Source of the DNA: Pyxicephalus adspersus
Taxonomy: Eukaryota > Chordata > Amphibia > Anura > Pyxicephalidae
Direction of reading: 5' to 3'
Assembly: GCF_032062135.1 (NCBI RefSeq)
Contig: NC_092864.1
Span: 16,877,653 to 16,941,652, forward strand
DNA: 64,000 bases
Part shown: positions 1-11,800 of the stretch, piece by piece
Layout: every line of letters starts with the position of its first letter
How positions within the stretch are numbered: the first letter of the stretch is position 1
Program-made: the position numbers and the translations under genes
The notes under the pieces: generated by a model
Told to the model about the DNA's origin: nothing
What the model saw: the letters and a program-made list of their open reading frames with translations, nothing else
Databases searched by the model: none

Positions 1-237
1 TGGAATATTCCTGAATGGCCAAGTCAGTCACCTGATCTGAACCCAATTGAGCATGCATTTCACTTGTTGAAGACTAAACTTCGGACAGAAAGGCTCACAA
101 ACAAACAGCAACTGGAAGCCGCTGCAGTAAAGGCCTGGCAGAGCATTAAAAAGGAGGAAACCCGGCATCTGGTGATGGGCATGAGTCGAAGACTACAGGC
201 TGTCATTGTCAGCAAAGGGTTTTCAACCAAGTATTAG
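1..237 (+). CDS. Tc1-like transposase, C-terminal 78 codons (partial)
   Basis: Reading frame 1 is open from the first base to a TAG at 235-237. It begins WNIPEWPSQSPDLNPIEHAF, which is the hallmark end of the Tc1 DDE domain: the Glu of 'NPIEH' is the last catalytic residue of the DD34E triad. The rest is the usual C-terminal helical tail ending in GFSTKY. Tc1 transposases are about 340 residues long, so only the last quarter is present here. The visible part has no frameshift or stop, so this copy could be fairly young, but the N-terminal DNA-binding domain and the first two catalytic Asp residues lie outside the window. The enzyme would cut and paste the surrounding element at TA sites. Confidence 0.85.
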   Translation, partial: WNIPEWPSQSPDLNPIEHAFHLLKTKLRTERLTNKQQLEAAAVKAWQSIKKEETRHLVMGMSRRLQAVIVSKGFSTKY

Positions 238-462
238 AAATGAACATTTTATTTTCAGCTTTTTAATTTGTCCAATTACTTTTGAGCCCCTGAAATGAAG
301 TGATTGTGTTATGGAATCTGTTTGTTCAACCCATTGAATTAAAGCTGAAAGTCTGCAGTTCAACTGCATCTGATTTGTTTCATTTAAAAGTAATTGTGGT
401 AATGTACAGAACCAAAATTAGAAAAAATTGTCTCTGTCCAAATATGTATGGACCTAATTGTA
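1..462 (+). mobile_element. Tc1-like DNA transposon, 3' part
   Basis: The element enters from the left edge of the window. It holds the end of a transposase reading frame (1-237), a 3' untranslated stretch, and a terminal inverted repeat ending in a 'tatggacctaattgta' motif at about 462, where a TA dinucleotide fits the TA target of the Tc1/mariner superfamily. I recognise the terminal sequence as that of a Tc1-like family common in frogs; this is from memory, not a search. The 5' half is outside the window. Confidence 0.8.
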
Positions 463-2124
463 CCTCAATGAAAGGGCACAAACGCCTACCCTTGGTGCCT
501 TCTACAACTCGTTTCACTGACACAAACTGTGGGCAGATTTATTTTTTTCCATATACCAATGCAATGGCACTATGACTCCTTCAACTGACTATAAAGCCTA
601 GGGGGGGTTTACTCACCATAGATTCTGGGGCAATTTCCAATCCTATGACCAAAATCAACAAAATTAGTTCCTGTGCAGAAGTCAAATGCACTGCTCTCAA
701 CCATGCAAAGTCTAATCTCCCACACAAATTCTGGAGTTTGACACACAGTGCTTTAGCAATTTAAATGTCATCCAGTTAGGGTTTAGTTCCACTTTGACTT
801 TTGTAACTCAAAAAATTCAAACATTTTAAAGGTGTATTCTTGGATACATTTAATATATATCAAAATTGGACCGGTCTCCACTAAAGGACAAGGCACATTA
901 ATATGGTATCACCCATACTAAATACAAAACGGCGGAGCATGCAGTATAACACAACTTGAAACACACTCTTCTAACTCTGGGCTCTGGACATTTCCTTACG
1001 CTGATGATGGTGGACCTTGGCATAATTCAAAATCCCAGGTCTGTCAAGGAATTATTTTAGCATTGTGCAGGAGTTCATAAAAAGGTGATCTGAATCCTTA
1101 GTTTTCTCAGAGTCCAAATATGGTGATTGTTTAGTCCATTCAAGGAAATGGTGGTTCCGTTAATGACTTTATGGTATAGCACAGTGATGGCTGCCATAAA
1201 AAACTGAAGGGGCAATCTGTTATCAGAATGCAAATTCTTTGTAAATATGCTCTTACAGAATTTTACTTATACTTGCAGCTAAAACTAGACATTTATGCAG
1301 GTAGATCCGACTAGCTGGGATATGAAGCATGTATGCTCACTTACTGACCTTATTCCCTAAGGAGAGAGGGGAATGCATGCTGTGCTAACAACCTGAGGGC
1401 AGATATAGATAACCATCTTTTCAAAACATCTCCGTTGTACATGGTGTACAGTTAAATACTAAGAACACCCAAAGTCCCCTTTCGGATTCATTCAAACAGG
1501 GAATCTAAAAGTCTGCATTTGATTGATAACAATATAAAAATTTCTTGCTGCTGACGCTTTAATAATTGAAACCTGATCGGGCCACTATACTAATGCTGGA
1601 AACAAAGCAAAAACAAGGGCTGTAGGCAACTGTGCTGACACACATTGCTCAGTTATGGCCTGCCATTGACACTCATGGGAAGCCATTCAAGTGCCATGAT
1701 ATGCTGCCATGGCATGGGGAAAAACATAGTTATCGCTCTTGCAATGCTATTAGCAATGTTATTAGCAATGCTCAAAAGTTTAAACTTAACATTTAAATGT
1801 TATCCAGTTAGATTTAGATCTGCTTTAATCTTTTCACTTCAAATAATTAGGCAATCAATCAAAAATGCTTATGGTTTGCCACACCATTGCTTGAATTAGG
1901 CACACTTGCAGCTGTGACAGCAATCTCCAGAGGTTTGCCTTGTATGTACCATACACTGTGCCTGTGCTAGTTGGCTGAATGTAAATAAAAACAGTGTTGG
2001 CATCAATAGTATGTTTGAGTAAGGATTTAAGCATTTATTTACCAATTTTAAAGTTTAGCGTTCTTTTGGCAAACTAAAAATGCATTGGGTTTAATTTTCA
2101 TTGTTAGGGTTATGGTGGTGTTTT
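463..2124. other. intergenic or first-intron sequence, no gene seen
   Basis: No coding exon could be recognised. Open frames are short and show no family similarity. A small triplication of 'ttagcaatg' lies near 1745-1775. Because the first TEDC2 exon is missing, part of this stretch could be intron 1 of that gene. Confidence 0.5.
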
Positions 2125-2185
2125 GGTTCTCCCATGATAGTTTATCCTCTCCAGTCTTGGAGAACTTTATTAAATCAGGCCCAGG
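2125..2185. repeat. fragment of the 'tttattaaag' palindromic MITE family
   Basis: It matches the terminal arm of the copies at 5822-6243, 35221-35446 and 59320-59535: 'cccatgatagttta', then 'ctccagtcttggagaacttt', then 'ttaaatcaggccca'. Only one arm is present. Confidence 0.65.
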
Positions 2186-2599
2186 ACCTCTAAAAGCGGG
2201 AAGAGAAGTCTCACCTGCTATTACCTCATTACTTTAAGAAAAATTTGCTCCAACAGTGGCAAGTATGATTCTGAAGCGTAGAAGCAGTAAGTGCTTTCTT
2301 TTACTGATCCCCCCATTTGCCAGTGTTCATTAGAATATTTGTTGGTGTAAAACCACCAGCCAATGGGGATGCTGACTGTTGTGTACCTTAACAATGCTGA
2401 AAAACGTTTAATTGAATGTCAGTCTTTTTATTTCTTCTAGAACCAAACTTCAGATGTTAGGGTTAATTTTGTAACTGGTCCAAATACAAACAGCAACTAT
2501 TCTCTCCTAAGTAATACTGTTGTTGGCAACTTGTTACCATGGATAGGATTGCCAGTGTGATGCTTAAAGCTGCAAGAACAAATTTATCTGGGTACAAAC

Positions 2600-3265
2600 T
2601 CCTTGTATCATGTCTTGTCTGGACTACTGTAACCTCCTCCTCTCTGGTATTCCACTAACCCGACTCTCTCCTCTACAATCTATTATGAATGCTGCAGCCA
2701 GACTCATCCATCCTTCCCTCCGCTCCTCTTCTGCTGCATCTCTCTGTAGTTCTCTTTATTGGCTTTCATTTCACCTTAGAATCAAATTCAAACTTTGCCT
2801 TCAAATCCCTCCACAGTTCTTGTCTTACTTACATTTCTGACCTGGTAGAAAAATACTGCTCTAGCCGCTCTCTTTGCGCATACTAATGATTTCCTCACTC
2901 ATAACCTCATCACACGCAGGGCTCCAAGACTTTTCTAGAGCTGCCCCAACTCTCTGGAATGGTCTTCCTATTCGGCTTGCTCCTACTTTTCTGCTTTTCT
3001 GTTCATTTAAAAGAGCACTCAAAACCTATTTTTCAAACTTGCCTACCTGTCTTCTTCTGCCTTTTGATATCCTCATCCATATCCCCCTCCTATTGTGTAA
3101 TACGTCCCCCACCTTCTAGATTGTAAGCTCTTCTTGGCAAGGTGCTCTCCTTCTCCTGTGTCACGGTCTGTGTCTGTTTGTCATTCGCAACCCCTAATTA
3201 ATGTACAGCGCTGCGTAATATGTTGGGGCTATATAAATCCTGTTTATTAATAATAATAATACTAG
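2600..3265 (+). mobile_element. CR1/L2-type LINE, 3' end with decayed reverse transcriptase
   Basis: Short frames broken by frameshifts read, in order, LDYCNLLLSGIP, LQSIMNAAARLI, LYWLSFHLRIKFK and WNGLPIRL...FKRALKTYF. These correspond to the last segment of a non-LTR reverse transcriptase ORF (compare LDYCNSLL, QNAAARL, LHWLPV, WNSLP and FK..LKT). It is followed by a 3' UTR containing 'gattgtaagctcttcttgg' and 'acagcgctgcgtaatatgtt', and ends in an (AAT)n tail at 3248-3262. 5'-truncated and inactive. The superfamily (CR1/L2 group) is inferred from these motifs and the microsatellite-type tail. Confidence 0.8.
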
Positions 3266-5150
3266 AATTTTCTGATTAGTTCAGGGATCTTGAATTGTAA
3301 AAATATCTAAAAATCAGAGCGTGCCTTGAGGAATCATTATATCTACTCTTTCTACATGCATACCACATTCTTTGTATTCTGTGTATTATTATGCATATTG
3401 CATTTGCAATAGGAATAATTCTATTATCCTATGACACAACCACATTTCAATGCATATAGGAAGGTTAATGACAAAAGACTGGATTTAATCAAAGCGTAAA
3501 CCCATTCACTTCTAAAGATAGATCATCTGGCTCAGTAATACAGAGGCTTTTATATAAAGGACTATATTAACATGATGACACAATTGCTTTCTGACACTTT
3601 TGTATTTGGTGCTTTCATGCTTGTCTACATCAATTAGAATGACCTGCTGAGATTCATGTTCTTTGTACATAAAAAAACTCTTCACTCCATTCAGATTACA
3701 GTAGGTGTCACTTGAAATGTGATAATTTTTATTTGTTGGCAGACATCTGACACACAGGTGGCATGAAAGAAGGCCACTTCTCATCATGGATCTCATATCT
3801 AAAATTCAGTGTTTAGTCTGTAGATTCTGTTTTCACAAAGAATACTTTTTTACTGGCCTTAAACTTCATGTAGGTTATATGTATGAAAAGTCGATAATTC
3901 TGTATTGACCTTGTTCACGCTAGATGGGTTTCATTGAAGAAACATGCAGTTTTCAGTAATGTATACTATAATCCACACTTCTCAAAATCAATTTCTCTAT
4001 AATACAGTGCAAATTTCTTCCAAGTGTTTCTTATACAGGCTGTTACATCCAGGCCATGCTGACAGTTCTATATTTAAAATGATTAGATGTGACATTAAAG
4101 CAAAAAAAAAAAAAAAGAATGTTAGTAGCCGATGAAAAGATTTGAAAAAAGCAAGTGCCTCACATGCCTTCAATCAAAAGCGGTCCCCTGCACTACTTTT
4201 TACCACCTCAAGATGTCCTTAGGCTGCCGGGTTGAAGATGAATTTCTGGCAAAATATTTTTTTTTACCTTTACTGACTGCAAGAGGTAATAGCCTGTTTT
4301 CTCTTGGAGATAAAAGCATAGGAGTCAAATTTCCCAACTCCTTTCTCCCACAGCAGCCATCACTCTCTATTCCTCTTCACAAGTCCAGTTCTCCTTTTCA
4401 CTGACATCATCCCCATCAATGCAAGTCTATTACCTGTACACTGTAAGGGATGACACCAGCATAAACTGGAGCAACAGGCAGGAGAGCGCCCCCTGCAGCA
4501 GGAGCAAGGAGTTAGGTAAGTTTTTCTCCTTTTATTTCTATCACCTTTTGCATTGGTGTGGAGAACCCACTGCAAGGGTGCAAAATACTTTTCAGTTCAG
4601 CTTAAATTTACTACCAGTGTCATTCACCTCCTCTGAGCCCAAACTATCATGATCCCCAGCCTCTAAATGGACAGGTAAAGGAGAAGCAGCACAAACGTGA
4701 CATTATTCCTGTCACTGTTCTGTCATTCTGCTGTTTTTGTGCATATTGTTGATGGGCTGTTGTCTTGAGTTCCCTCAACCAGTTTTGCACTGCAGGACCA
4801 GCAAAGGGCTTATACCAACTAAAAGTCAGGTACTTATGCTTCCAGCAAAATACAAAAAAAAAAAAATACATAAAACGCTCTATCTATGAATATAGAGCTA
4901 GAATAATTAATGCCTCCATATCTGCCTAGAAGTCGGCTTTAACAAAAAAAAAAAATACTCTGGACTGTGTTTATGAAAAAAGCCTGAATATTCAGTATTT
5001 AATTACAATAAATATTCAGACTTACTAATGAGATTTATAACTGTCCTCTTATTTAGAATACATTGATCATACATTAGAATGGATGAGAACTGATCTAGGT
5101 CCTGTGCTGCAGTAACATGACTTTCCTTTTCACTAATTTTGGGGACTCAT
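3266..5150. other. non-genic sequence, simple repeats only
   Basis: No exon or named repeat was recognised. There are A tracts at 4101-4114 (following an ATTAAA) and 4857-4866. A donor-like site at 4515, following an open stretch from 4419, was considered and set aside (see rejected items). Confidence 0.5.
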
Positions 5151-5400
5151 TTACATAGTTACATAGTAAGTTAGGTTGAAAAAAGACCCAAGTACATCAA
5201 GTTCAACCACTAGGGAAATAAACAAATCCCAGATATAAAAGCCTATAGACATAGTTGGAAGGCATAAAAACTCTGGGTACAATTTGCTCCAACAGGGGAA
5301 ATATGTACATCCTTATTATCAAGTTTCCATGCCAGAATAATTACACTAAGTGTGATCAGGATCTGGATTAACCCCAATAGTGTAAAGACCAGCTGGGTGC
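5151..5400 (+). repeat. frog dispersed repeat ('acatagttacatagtaagtt...ggttgaaaaaagac' family)
   Basis: The start 'catagttacatagtaagtta' followed by 'ggttgaaaaaagacccaagt', 'catcaagttcaac', and later 'aatttgctccaacagggg' is a string I recognise as highly repeated in frog genomes. Its class is not settled by the sequence. A short piece of the same family ('aaatttgctccaacagtggc') is at about 2240, and another ('catagttacatag') at about 23501. Confidence 0.65.
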
Positions 5401-5821
5401 TACTCGCCAAGGTCTGGGTGGAAATGTTTTTGCAAACTGGTAGAATTCTGTAGGAGCCATCCCAAATGTTATTTAATAAAACCCCTAATTTTATATGAGG
5501 AATATCTATATCTGGAAAAATACTACACTATCGGGTCGTGGGTTGACCGGCTTTAGGCTTGTGACGATTTCTAGAGCTTGATTCAGGGTGCAGAGAAGCT
5601 TCTGAGATAATTTGGGATCATTGACCAATGCAATGGACCAGTCATTGACGTCCCCCATACCAGATCAATCAGCTTCAAGCTCATTTTGCAAAAGCCCATA
5701 TACACAGATCCTTAGAGTCTCTTCTCTTTTCCTATCCTCTCATCTTCTCGTTTTCCTCTCCAGACTGCATTAAATACTTCAATACCCTGAACTCTGTATT
5801 TTATACTCATTACATACATTA

Positions 5822-6020
5822 GGCCTGATTTAATAAAGCTCTCCAGGACTGGAGAAAATAGAATGTGGGTGAACAAACCTGGAATGGATCTGGTCCAGGC
5901 CTGAAAACATTTGCTAACAAATAGCAAATAATTTTCAAAAAATCCATTCCAGGTTTGCTGGATCATCTGAGTTACCCCAATATCTTCTCCAGTCTTGGAG
6001 ACCTTAATAAATCAGACCCA
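5822..6020. repeat. palindromic MITE, copy 1
   Basis: The left end 'ggcctgatttaataaagctc' pairs with the right end '...gaccttaataaatcagaccc', and the inner arms 'tccaggactggaga' and 'tctccagtcttgga' also pair, so the whole element can fold on itself. The middle carries 'cctggaatggatctggtcca' and its near complement. No reading frame, so non-autonomous. Superfamily not assigned. Confidence 0.75.
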
Positions 6021-6022
6021 AT

Positions 6023-6243
6023 GGGCCTGATTTATTAAAGCTCTCCAAGACTGGAGAGGATACACTTTCATTGGTGAACCTGGATGATCCAGCAAATCTG
6101 GAATGGATTTTAAAAAAGTAATTTGCTATTTGTTAGCAAATGTTTTCAGTCCTGGACCAGATCCATTTCAGGTTTGCTGGATTACCCAGCTTCACTGATG
6201 AAAGTGTATCTGAGCCTTGGAGAGCTTTAATAAATCAGACCCA
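6023..6243. repeat. palindromic MITE, copy 2, abutting copy 1
   Basis: Same ends and arms as the copy at 5822-6020: 'gggcctgatttattaaagct' at the left and 'agctttaataaatcagaccc' at the right. Only two or three bases separate it from copy 1, so one copy probably inserted at the end of the other, or the pair arose by tandem duplication. Confidence 0.75.
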
Positions 6244-6439
6244 GTGTATGCTCCCACTCTCATACAGATTACCTCCTTGTGTTCCCCATAATGCAGGTGT
6301 GCTCAATAGGTTTTTACTACCACTAACAACAAATCCTTCCAGGGAAGGGTTAATCTTTGTATTATTACTGTAATAAGGCTGATGTTTTACCGAAGGCAAA
6401 GCAGAGCAGCAGGGTAGTAATCTTGCTCCTTAAAGGCTA

Positions 6440-6790
6440 TTTAAATCCATTTCATTTCACTGGGATTTTATAATATTGCAGAGCACGTTGGGCACCGCCA
6501 CAATGAAACCCATCTCGCAGACAAGCACTATGATATGTGTTTAGTGAAGCGCCAGTTAATGTATGCTAATTCCTCACACAGTGATGATCCCCCTTCTATC
6601 CTTCTGCTCCTGGATTGTGAGCTGAATACGCTATCGCCTGCTTTCTATTTATAGGCCCAATTGTCTGGAGAATAAGGAGCTTTCATCAAACTTCTCATTT
6701 TACGCCTCAGTGTAATTCATTTTTAATTCATTTTCTCTCAGCTGGCATTTTCTTTGCCCTTTTTTATTTACAAAACGCCAGTAAGGTTGA
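6440..6790. other. conserved-looking non-coding block
   Basis: No repeat signature, homopolymer or usable frame. Base composition is more even than in the flanks, and the block holds several homeodomain-type TAAT/ATTA cores ('agttaatgtatgctaattcc', 'gtgtaattcatttttaattc'). These are the properties expected of a conserved non-coding element, but conservation cannot be seen from one sequence. Confidence 0.25.
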
Positions 6791-8258
6791 CCACCTACAA
6801 ACCTTTAATTATTTTTTGAAGGCTTATGTTGTAAAATGATTTATTTTTACAGTGAGTATTGTTTTTTTTTTCCTATAAGGCAAAGCAACTTTGCAGTTTG
6901 ACCATTAGGTGGCAGTGTCCTATTACCCCCAGGTAATGGAGAGATTTGTTCATGGAGTGTAAATTGTCACTGGTTCAAATGTAAAGCTAAGTGTAGCATG
7001 TTGAGGCATGGCCTTATTGATCATTGGTTCTAGGCTTTCCAACTGCCATTGGATATACAAATATACTTTAATTATATTTGTATTTTAATGTCTGCAGGTA
7101 TGGCAATGTTGGCAATAGATGACACGATATAGGTCAGTAATTAGTATAATGGAGATGCCCAGAGTGGTCACTGGTAGCAAGGTATGACAGGAGGCAAGTG
7201 GGAACATAGTTATTGGCATGTGAAACAATGGTTTTCACGTGTTTGGGATGCCAGTGTGTAGAAGCTGAGTGTTAAACTCCATGATATAAATACCAAAAAG
7301 TAGCCAAACTTTAAAGAGGATCTTTCAGTAACTTTACAAATCTACAAGAATACATTATCCTCCTTGCTATAAAGCTTGATCTCCAGTCAGTTACTTTGCC
7401 TTGGTTCACATGATTTTGGCTGGCAGAAAGCATTTTCTTAGTCTCCTCTCCTCCAGTGATCAGGCTGTAACTGTATATTGGGACACCAGGTAAGAAGTGG
7501 CAGCAGGGAGCTGATCTGTGTCTTTTGTAGTCATTTGTAGTGACTGTGCCATCATCCTAGTGTAGGAAGTAGATCCTGACCATGGATAATGACCAAATTC
7601 ATCTCTTTTTTTTTGGTGAAGAAAAGCAGATGAACAGCCTCGTAAGAAGAGTATTGTGATCTGTCAGACACAATAAATATTTTGCGGTGTTACACATACC
7701 TATTACTTAGCATGATTTATCATCTTTCTGGTGGAAAGTCCACTTGAAACAATATGTTTACTTTCAGTACTCCCACTTACTTACCAATTCATGTTCCTTT
7801 ATCCCCAGACAGTTGTTGTCATCCTTGTTCAGTCATCTGTGGTTAATACCTTATTACCAAATGCATATTGATGTCTGTGTAGAATGCTTTATCATCTGTG
7901 ACTGTCTTGTCCTAGACCAAACAGTTCCTACCTGCAGCATTTCACAGTCTGTGATCACTAGGGTAGAGGAGACTGAAGAAATGCTTCCTGCTGCCTGCAA
8001 CAAACTAATGACATCAATCTTACCACTCTTTCTTTCTTTATATGAAATGCAGCTGTAGAGGTAACCTAATTGTGTATTGCCTAGAGATGTTTGCTTTTTT
8101 TTTTTTTTTTTTTTTATATTTCAATATTTACAGAGCATGTTTAACATGTTTTTCCTCCCTTTACCATCCCATAGACAATGGTCACGAGGTTGTATAGAAA
8201 AGATGAAACAAACGATAGGAGATGTTATTTTTTAACTTTTTGTGTATCTTCCTAATAG
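6791..8258 (+). other. sequence upstream of the first recognised TEDC2 exon, probably intron
   Basis: The exon at 8259 begins with a splice acceptor, so this stretch should be intronic. It holds a T tract (8094-8116) and no recognisable exon. The missing TEDC2 start exon was looked for on the + strand and not found. Confidence 0.5.
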
Positions 8259-8871
8259 AGACCCAGCCATCAGTGGAAGAGCTGGAGGAAGTGGAACTGT
8301 TAAACAAAGCCCTGAAGAAAGCATTAAAAGTACGAGGAAGCCTAAAGTGTGAAGAATCACCTAAAATCCCTTCCACTACGCAGACCGTGCCAGCTAATCC
8401 AACAACCAATGAAAAGACCACAAAACCTTTACAAAAGCTTGGAAATACAGGGATTAAGGCTGGTACCTACCAACTGAAGCCCCCATACAAGACTATGCCA
8501 GAGAAGAGAAGGGTTGGAGGGTCTGCAAAACCAGCATCAACCTCAAGGTCATTATTGTCCTCAAGACCCGTATTGTCCTCAAGACCTACATCAACGACAA
8601 CATCAGCAACTACTGCAAGACCAGGAACTTCTAACGCTGCCAGATCACCTCCCCTAGTACCGCAAACCTCAGAAAAGAGCAATAGTGGCAAAGTCAGGCT
8701 GGCAGAAAGTAAGGAAATACCCACTAGGACAGATGGCACACTGAGAAATTTGCAGCCTTCCTTAGTTCCAGAAACGGAATGTAGTGCCAGCACATCGACA
8801 GCTGCAGTCATAAAGTCTCCAAAACAAGAACAAATGAGGCAGAAGAAAGCGTTCACATTGAAAGATGTGGG
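8259..8871 (+). CDS. TEDC2: TEDC2 exon with conserved helix and Ser/Thr-rich linker
   Basis: The acceptor is either 'ctaatag' (exon from 8259) or 'ctaatagag' (from 8261); the phase of the unseen upstream exon would decide. The donor is GG|gtaaga at 8872. Residues 8-22 (VELLNKALKKALKVR) match the conserved helix of the family. A long low-complexity linker rich in Ser, Thr, Pro and Lys follows, with an 18-bp in-frame duplication giving LSSRPVLSSRPT (8555-8590). The exon ends in AFTLKDVG, equivalent to the AFTLKEKG of the human protein. It is the largest coding exon and appears to account for part of the extra length. Confidence 0.92.
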
Positions 8872-11800
8872 GTAAGATACAAACCCTGTAATATACAGAC
8901 TCTTTTTACCAAATAGGGCTTCTAGGACTCCACATTGTATGGATGGACAAGGGTACATTGTAAGGTGTTGGCAGCGCTAAAGCATGCACGAGACAGGGAC
9001 ACCAAGGTACAGTCCAAGCAAGATTGTCCTGCACTTTCATTGAGCAAGACGGAAAACTCAATGTTTTCAATGCAATAGGGTTTTGTAAAGCAAATGTATA
9101 GCATTAGCAATCTAAACATATGTATTTTTTTTTTTGTTTTTTTTTTAGTGTTTGCCAGCACTTATCTACTAGAAGCAGACTGCCATTGTGGAGGCAAAGG
9201 GAAAAAACTAGGTATCAGTCAGTTCACATATATAAAAGCCTGTGTACACGTGAGACTAATAGCGAGAGCTGACTACTGAGTAGGATGTATACACATGAAT
9301 GGATACTTATTCCCACCCAAACCTCTACAAGGCATCCTGGCTCCAGGGCTCATAACAGAATCTATGATTTTGAGAAAAAAAACAAAGTCTGTTTTCTCTA
9401 TAATGGACACAAATTCTGAAACCCATCACCATGTGCTATAATATTAATGTCTGTTTATTAGGCGCTAACATATTACACAGAGCTGTATAACAAACAGGGT
9501 CTGAAGATAAGAAACTGCATATGTAGCAGGTACAATCTTGGGCTTGTAAAGTTGCTGAACGGAGACCTGAGCAACTGAAACAACTCCAGCTCATAACACT
9601 GCCCCCGCAGGCCTGGGGACATTTTTGGTCATACATTGTACCTTGTTGCACAAAATAATAAGCAATTGATGTTTAGTTAATGTGTGTGTTTTTTTAAATT
9701 CACAGATCAACACTAAAACTACCAAAGGAGTATCAGCAACTATATAAGAAGAATAGAAGGTGAGCACAATGTTAAGTACATGTTTATAAAATCATATATC
9801 GCTTAGTGCAATGACACAAGCAATCCTGTTGTTGGTGAACAATTACTAACTACAGTATCCAGACTTGCCTTATCCCATGTTTGCTTCCTTGCTGCCTGGA
9901 CCATCCACCAGTGAGCATTACATGCCAGTGATGGAGTGACACCCATTAAAGTATGTGGTGCAAACAGTCAGAGTACATATACTTCCAGTGACAACAACAG
10001 AGAAGGCTTTTCAAAATTCCAGCTGTCATTTTTAGCTGTTTTATTCCACATTGGAAAAAAGAGAAGAAAATGACATAATCCTCTATATCCAGAAGTACTT
10101 GGTGTTTTCTGGCAAAAAAAATTGAGAGGCAGGGGTATGATGGAAAATTTATATGCTGCTGGAGAGAAGACATTAAATATAACCTTTTGCTTTGCCATGC
10201 ACTGGCAGAACACGGGCTTGGTTTTGACCCTTACATTTTGTTCAGTTTAAAGCATATTACACTAAAAATCTATTTCACACAGTCTCCAGTAACACCCAAC
10301 CACATCCAACCTCTTCCCATATGAACTGGAAATGAAGTATCCAGATACTGATAAAAAAAAGGGTGGGTCAGTTCTCACACTGCAAGAATCAAATGCTTGT
10401 TTAAGTCTAAGGGGGATGTAAACATCAAGTTTTGTGAACCCACTCACCCACCCTGGCCAGCGGTTGTGGCGCATCTTTCTTTCAACCCAAGGCAAGGCCT
10501 TTATTGTCATGCACCTACAATGTAAGACATTTGGTCGAGTCTTGCAGGGGGTGGCATCAGTGCCCGACACTGAAATCCAAAGCAGCCTTTGGAAGAGATG
10601 GCAGAGAACCAGTTTAGGAAAAAGTCTGTGTTAATGAGAGAAGAGAAGTAATCTTGCCTTTTCAATACCCCTAGACATAACCAAGAGTTTAACTCTAGCA
10701 GTCTGGCTGTACTACTGCATAGAAGCCTGTTGGGAGATTCTGATGATAGGCTTAAAAAAATTTCCTCCAGGAATAAATTAAACTTATACTTGTACAGTGG
10801 GTCTGCTTCCTACCACTGCAAAGCCTAAATGCTCATTTTTTTTATCTGGAGTACAAAAAGAATTTTGCATGGATCATTCCTTGCTCTCCTGGCAGACAGT
10901 GTGCTCCTCTTCTCTCTAACGCTTCTGGTTGTGGGTGGTCCCTTGGCATCCTTACTTGCAATGCAAGAATATTGGTTGTTTGTTGTAGTAGATTGTTTAA
11001 AAGCCTGAGACTTCAGCATGGGGCAGCTTATAGAAAAGACTGCGGGGAACTGGTCACACAGAGTAGTAGCTGCTCCTTTCCTTTACATCCTCCTCTTGAC
11101 AAAAAATGGCATTTTTCATTGCAGTGCAGGGGAAGCCCCAATGTGAGAGTATGTTATCTTTTTTCTTGCAGTTAAATTTTAGTTATTTTCCAGGTATATC
11201 ATAGCACTTAAAGTTTATAAAGATGGAACAGCTGAATATAAAGATATAATGTGAAGGTTGATTTACCTCCCATAGGCTTTGTACATTTATTCTTTATCCA
11301 GTCCTGAGATTTTTACACTCTGACCCAAAACACAGTCCTGCATAGCAGGGGAGGTCATCTGATCTTTCTCTGCTGCAGTTTTATTTACAGGTCCCCTTCC
11401 CATCCCCAGTTCGTAACTGCACATTGAAAGAACAAGCAACATATGGATAAGCTCATCTTTCTACCATTCTGCTCTCTCCTCTCATATCAGCATTGTAACA
11501 CACCTGACTTGCACCTTGTGCTGCTTTATCCTACCACCTCTTCATATTCTGTTGTACAAGGCAAGAAGCATGATTTGTAAGTTAGATGTCCTATACTGCT
11601 TACAATCAGTAAAAATAATTTTTTTGATGAATAAATGAATGCAGAGCTGCATTATTGTGTGTCTTTTATGGCTGCCTTGAGTTCAGCTTCAAAGCCAATC
11701 TCCAGGCAGATACAAGACCCACATTATGTTCTTGTGTAATCATCTCCTTTACATACAATGCAGGATTTTGATGCATTTGTAGAGTATGGTATGTACTTTG

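Noticed and set aside
4080..4114. ATTAAA followed by an A tract as a processed pseudogene tail
   Set aside because: No coding similarity upstream and no flanking duplication could be identified.
4419..4514. Possible TEDC2 start exon (ATG, 32 codons, then G|gtaagt, phase-compatible with an acceptor at 8259)
   Set aside because: Phase fits, but the peptide (MQVYYLYTVRDDTSINWSNR...) shows no resemblance to the TEDC2 N-terminus, and the 'gcgccccctgcagcagg' stretch looks repeat-derived. Kept only as a reminder for transcript checks.
8467..8958. 163-codon open frame on the minus strand
   Set aside because: It is the mirror of the Ser/Thr-rich TEDC2 exon; the + strand has the splice sites and family similarity.
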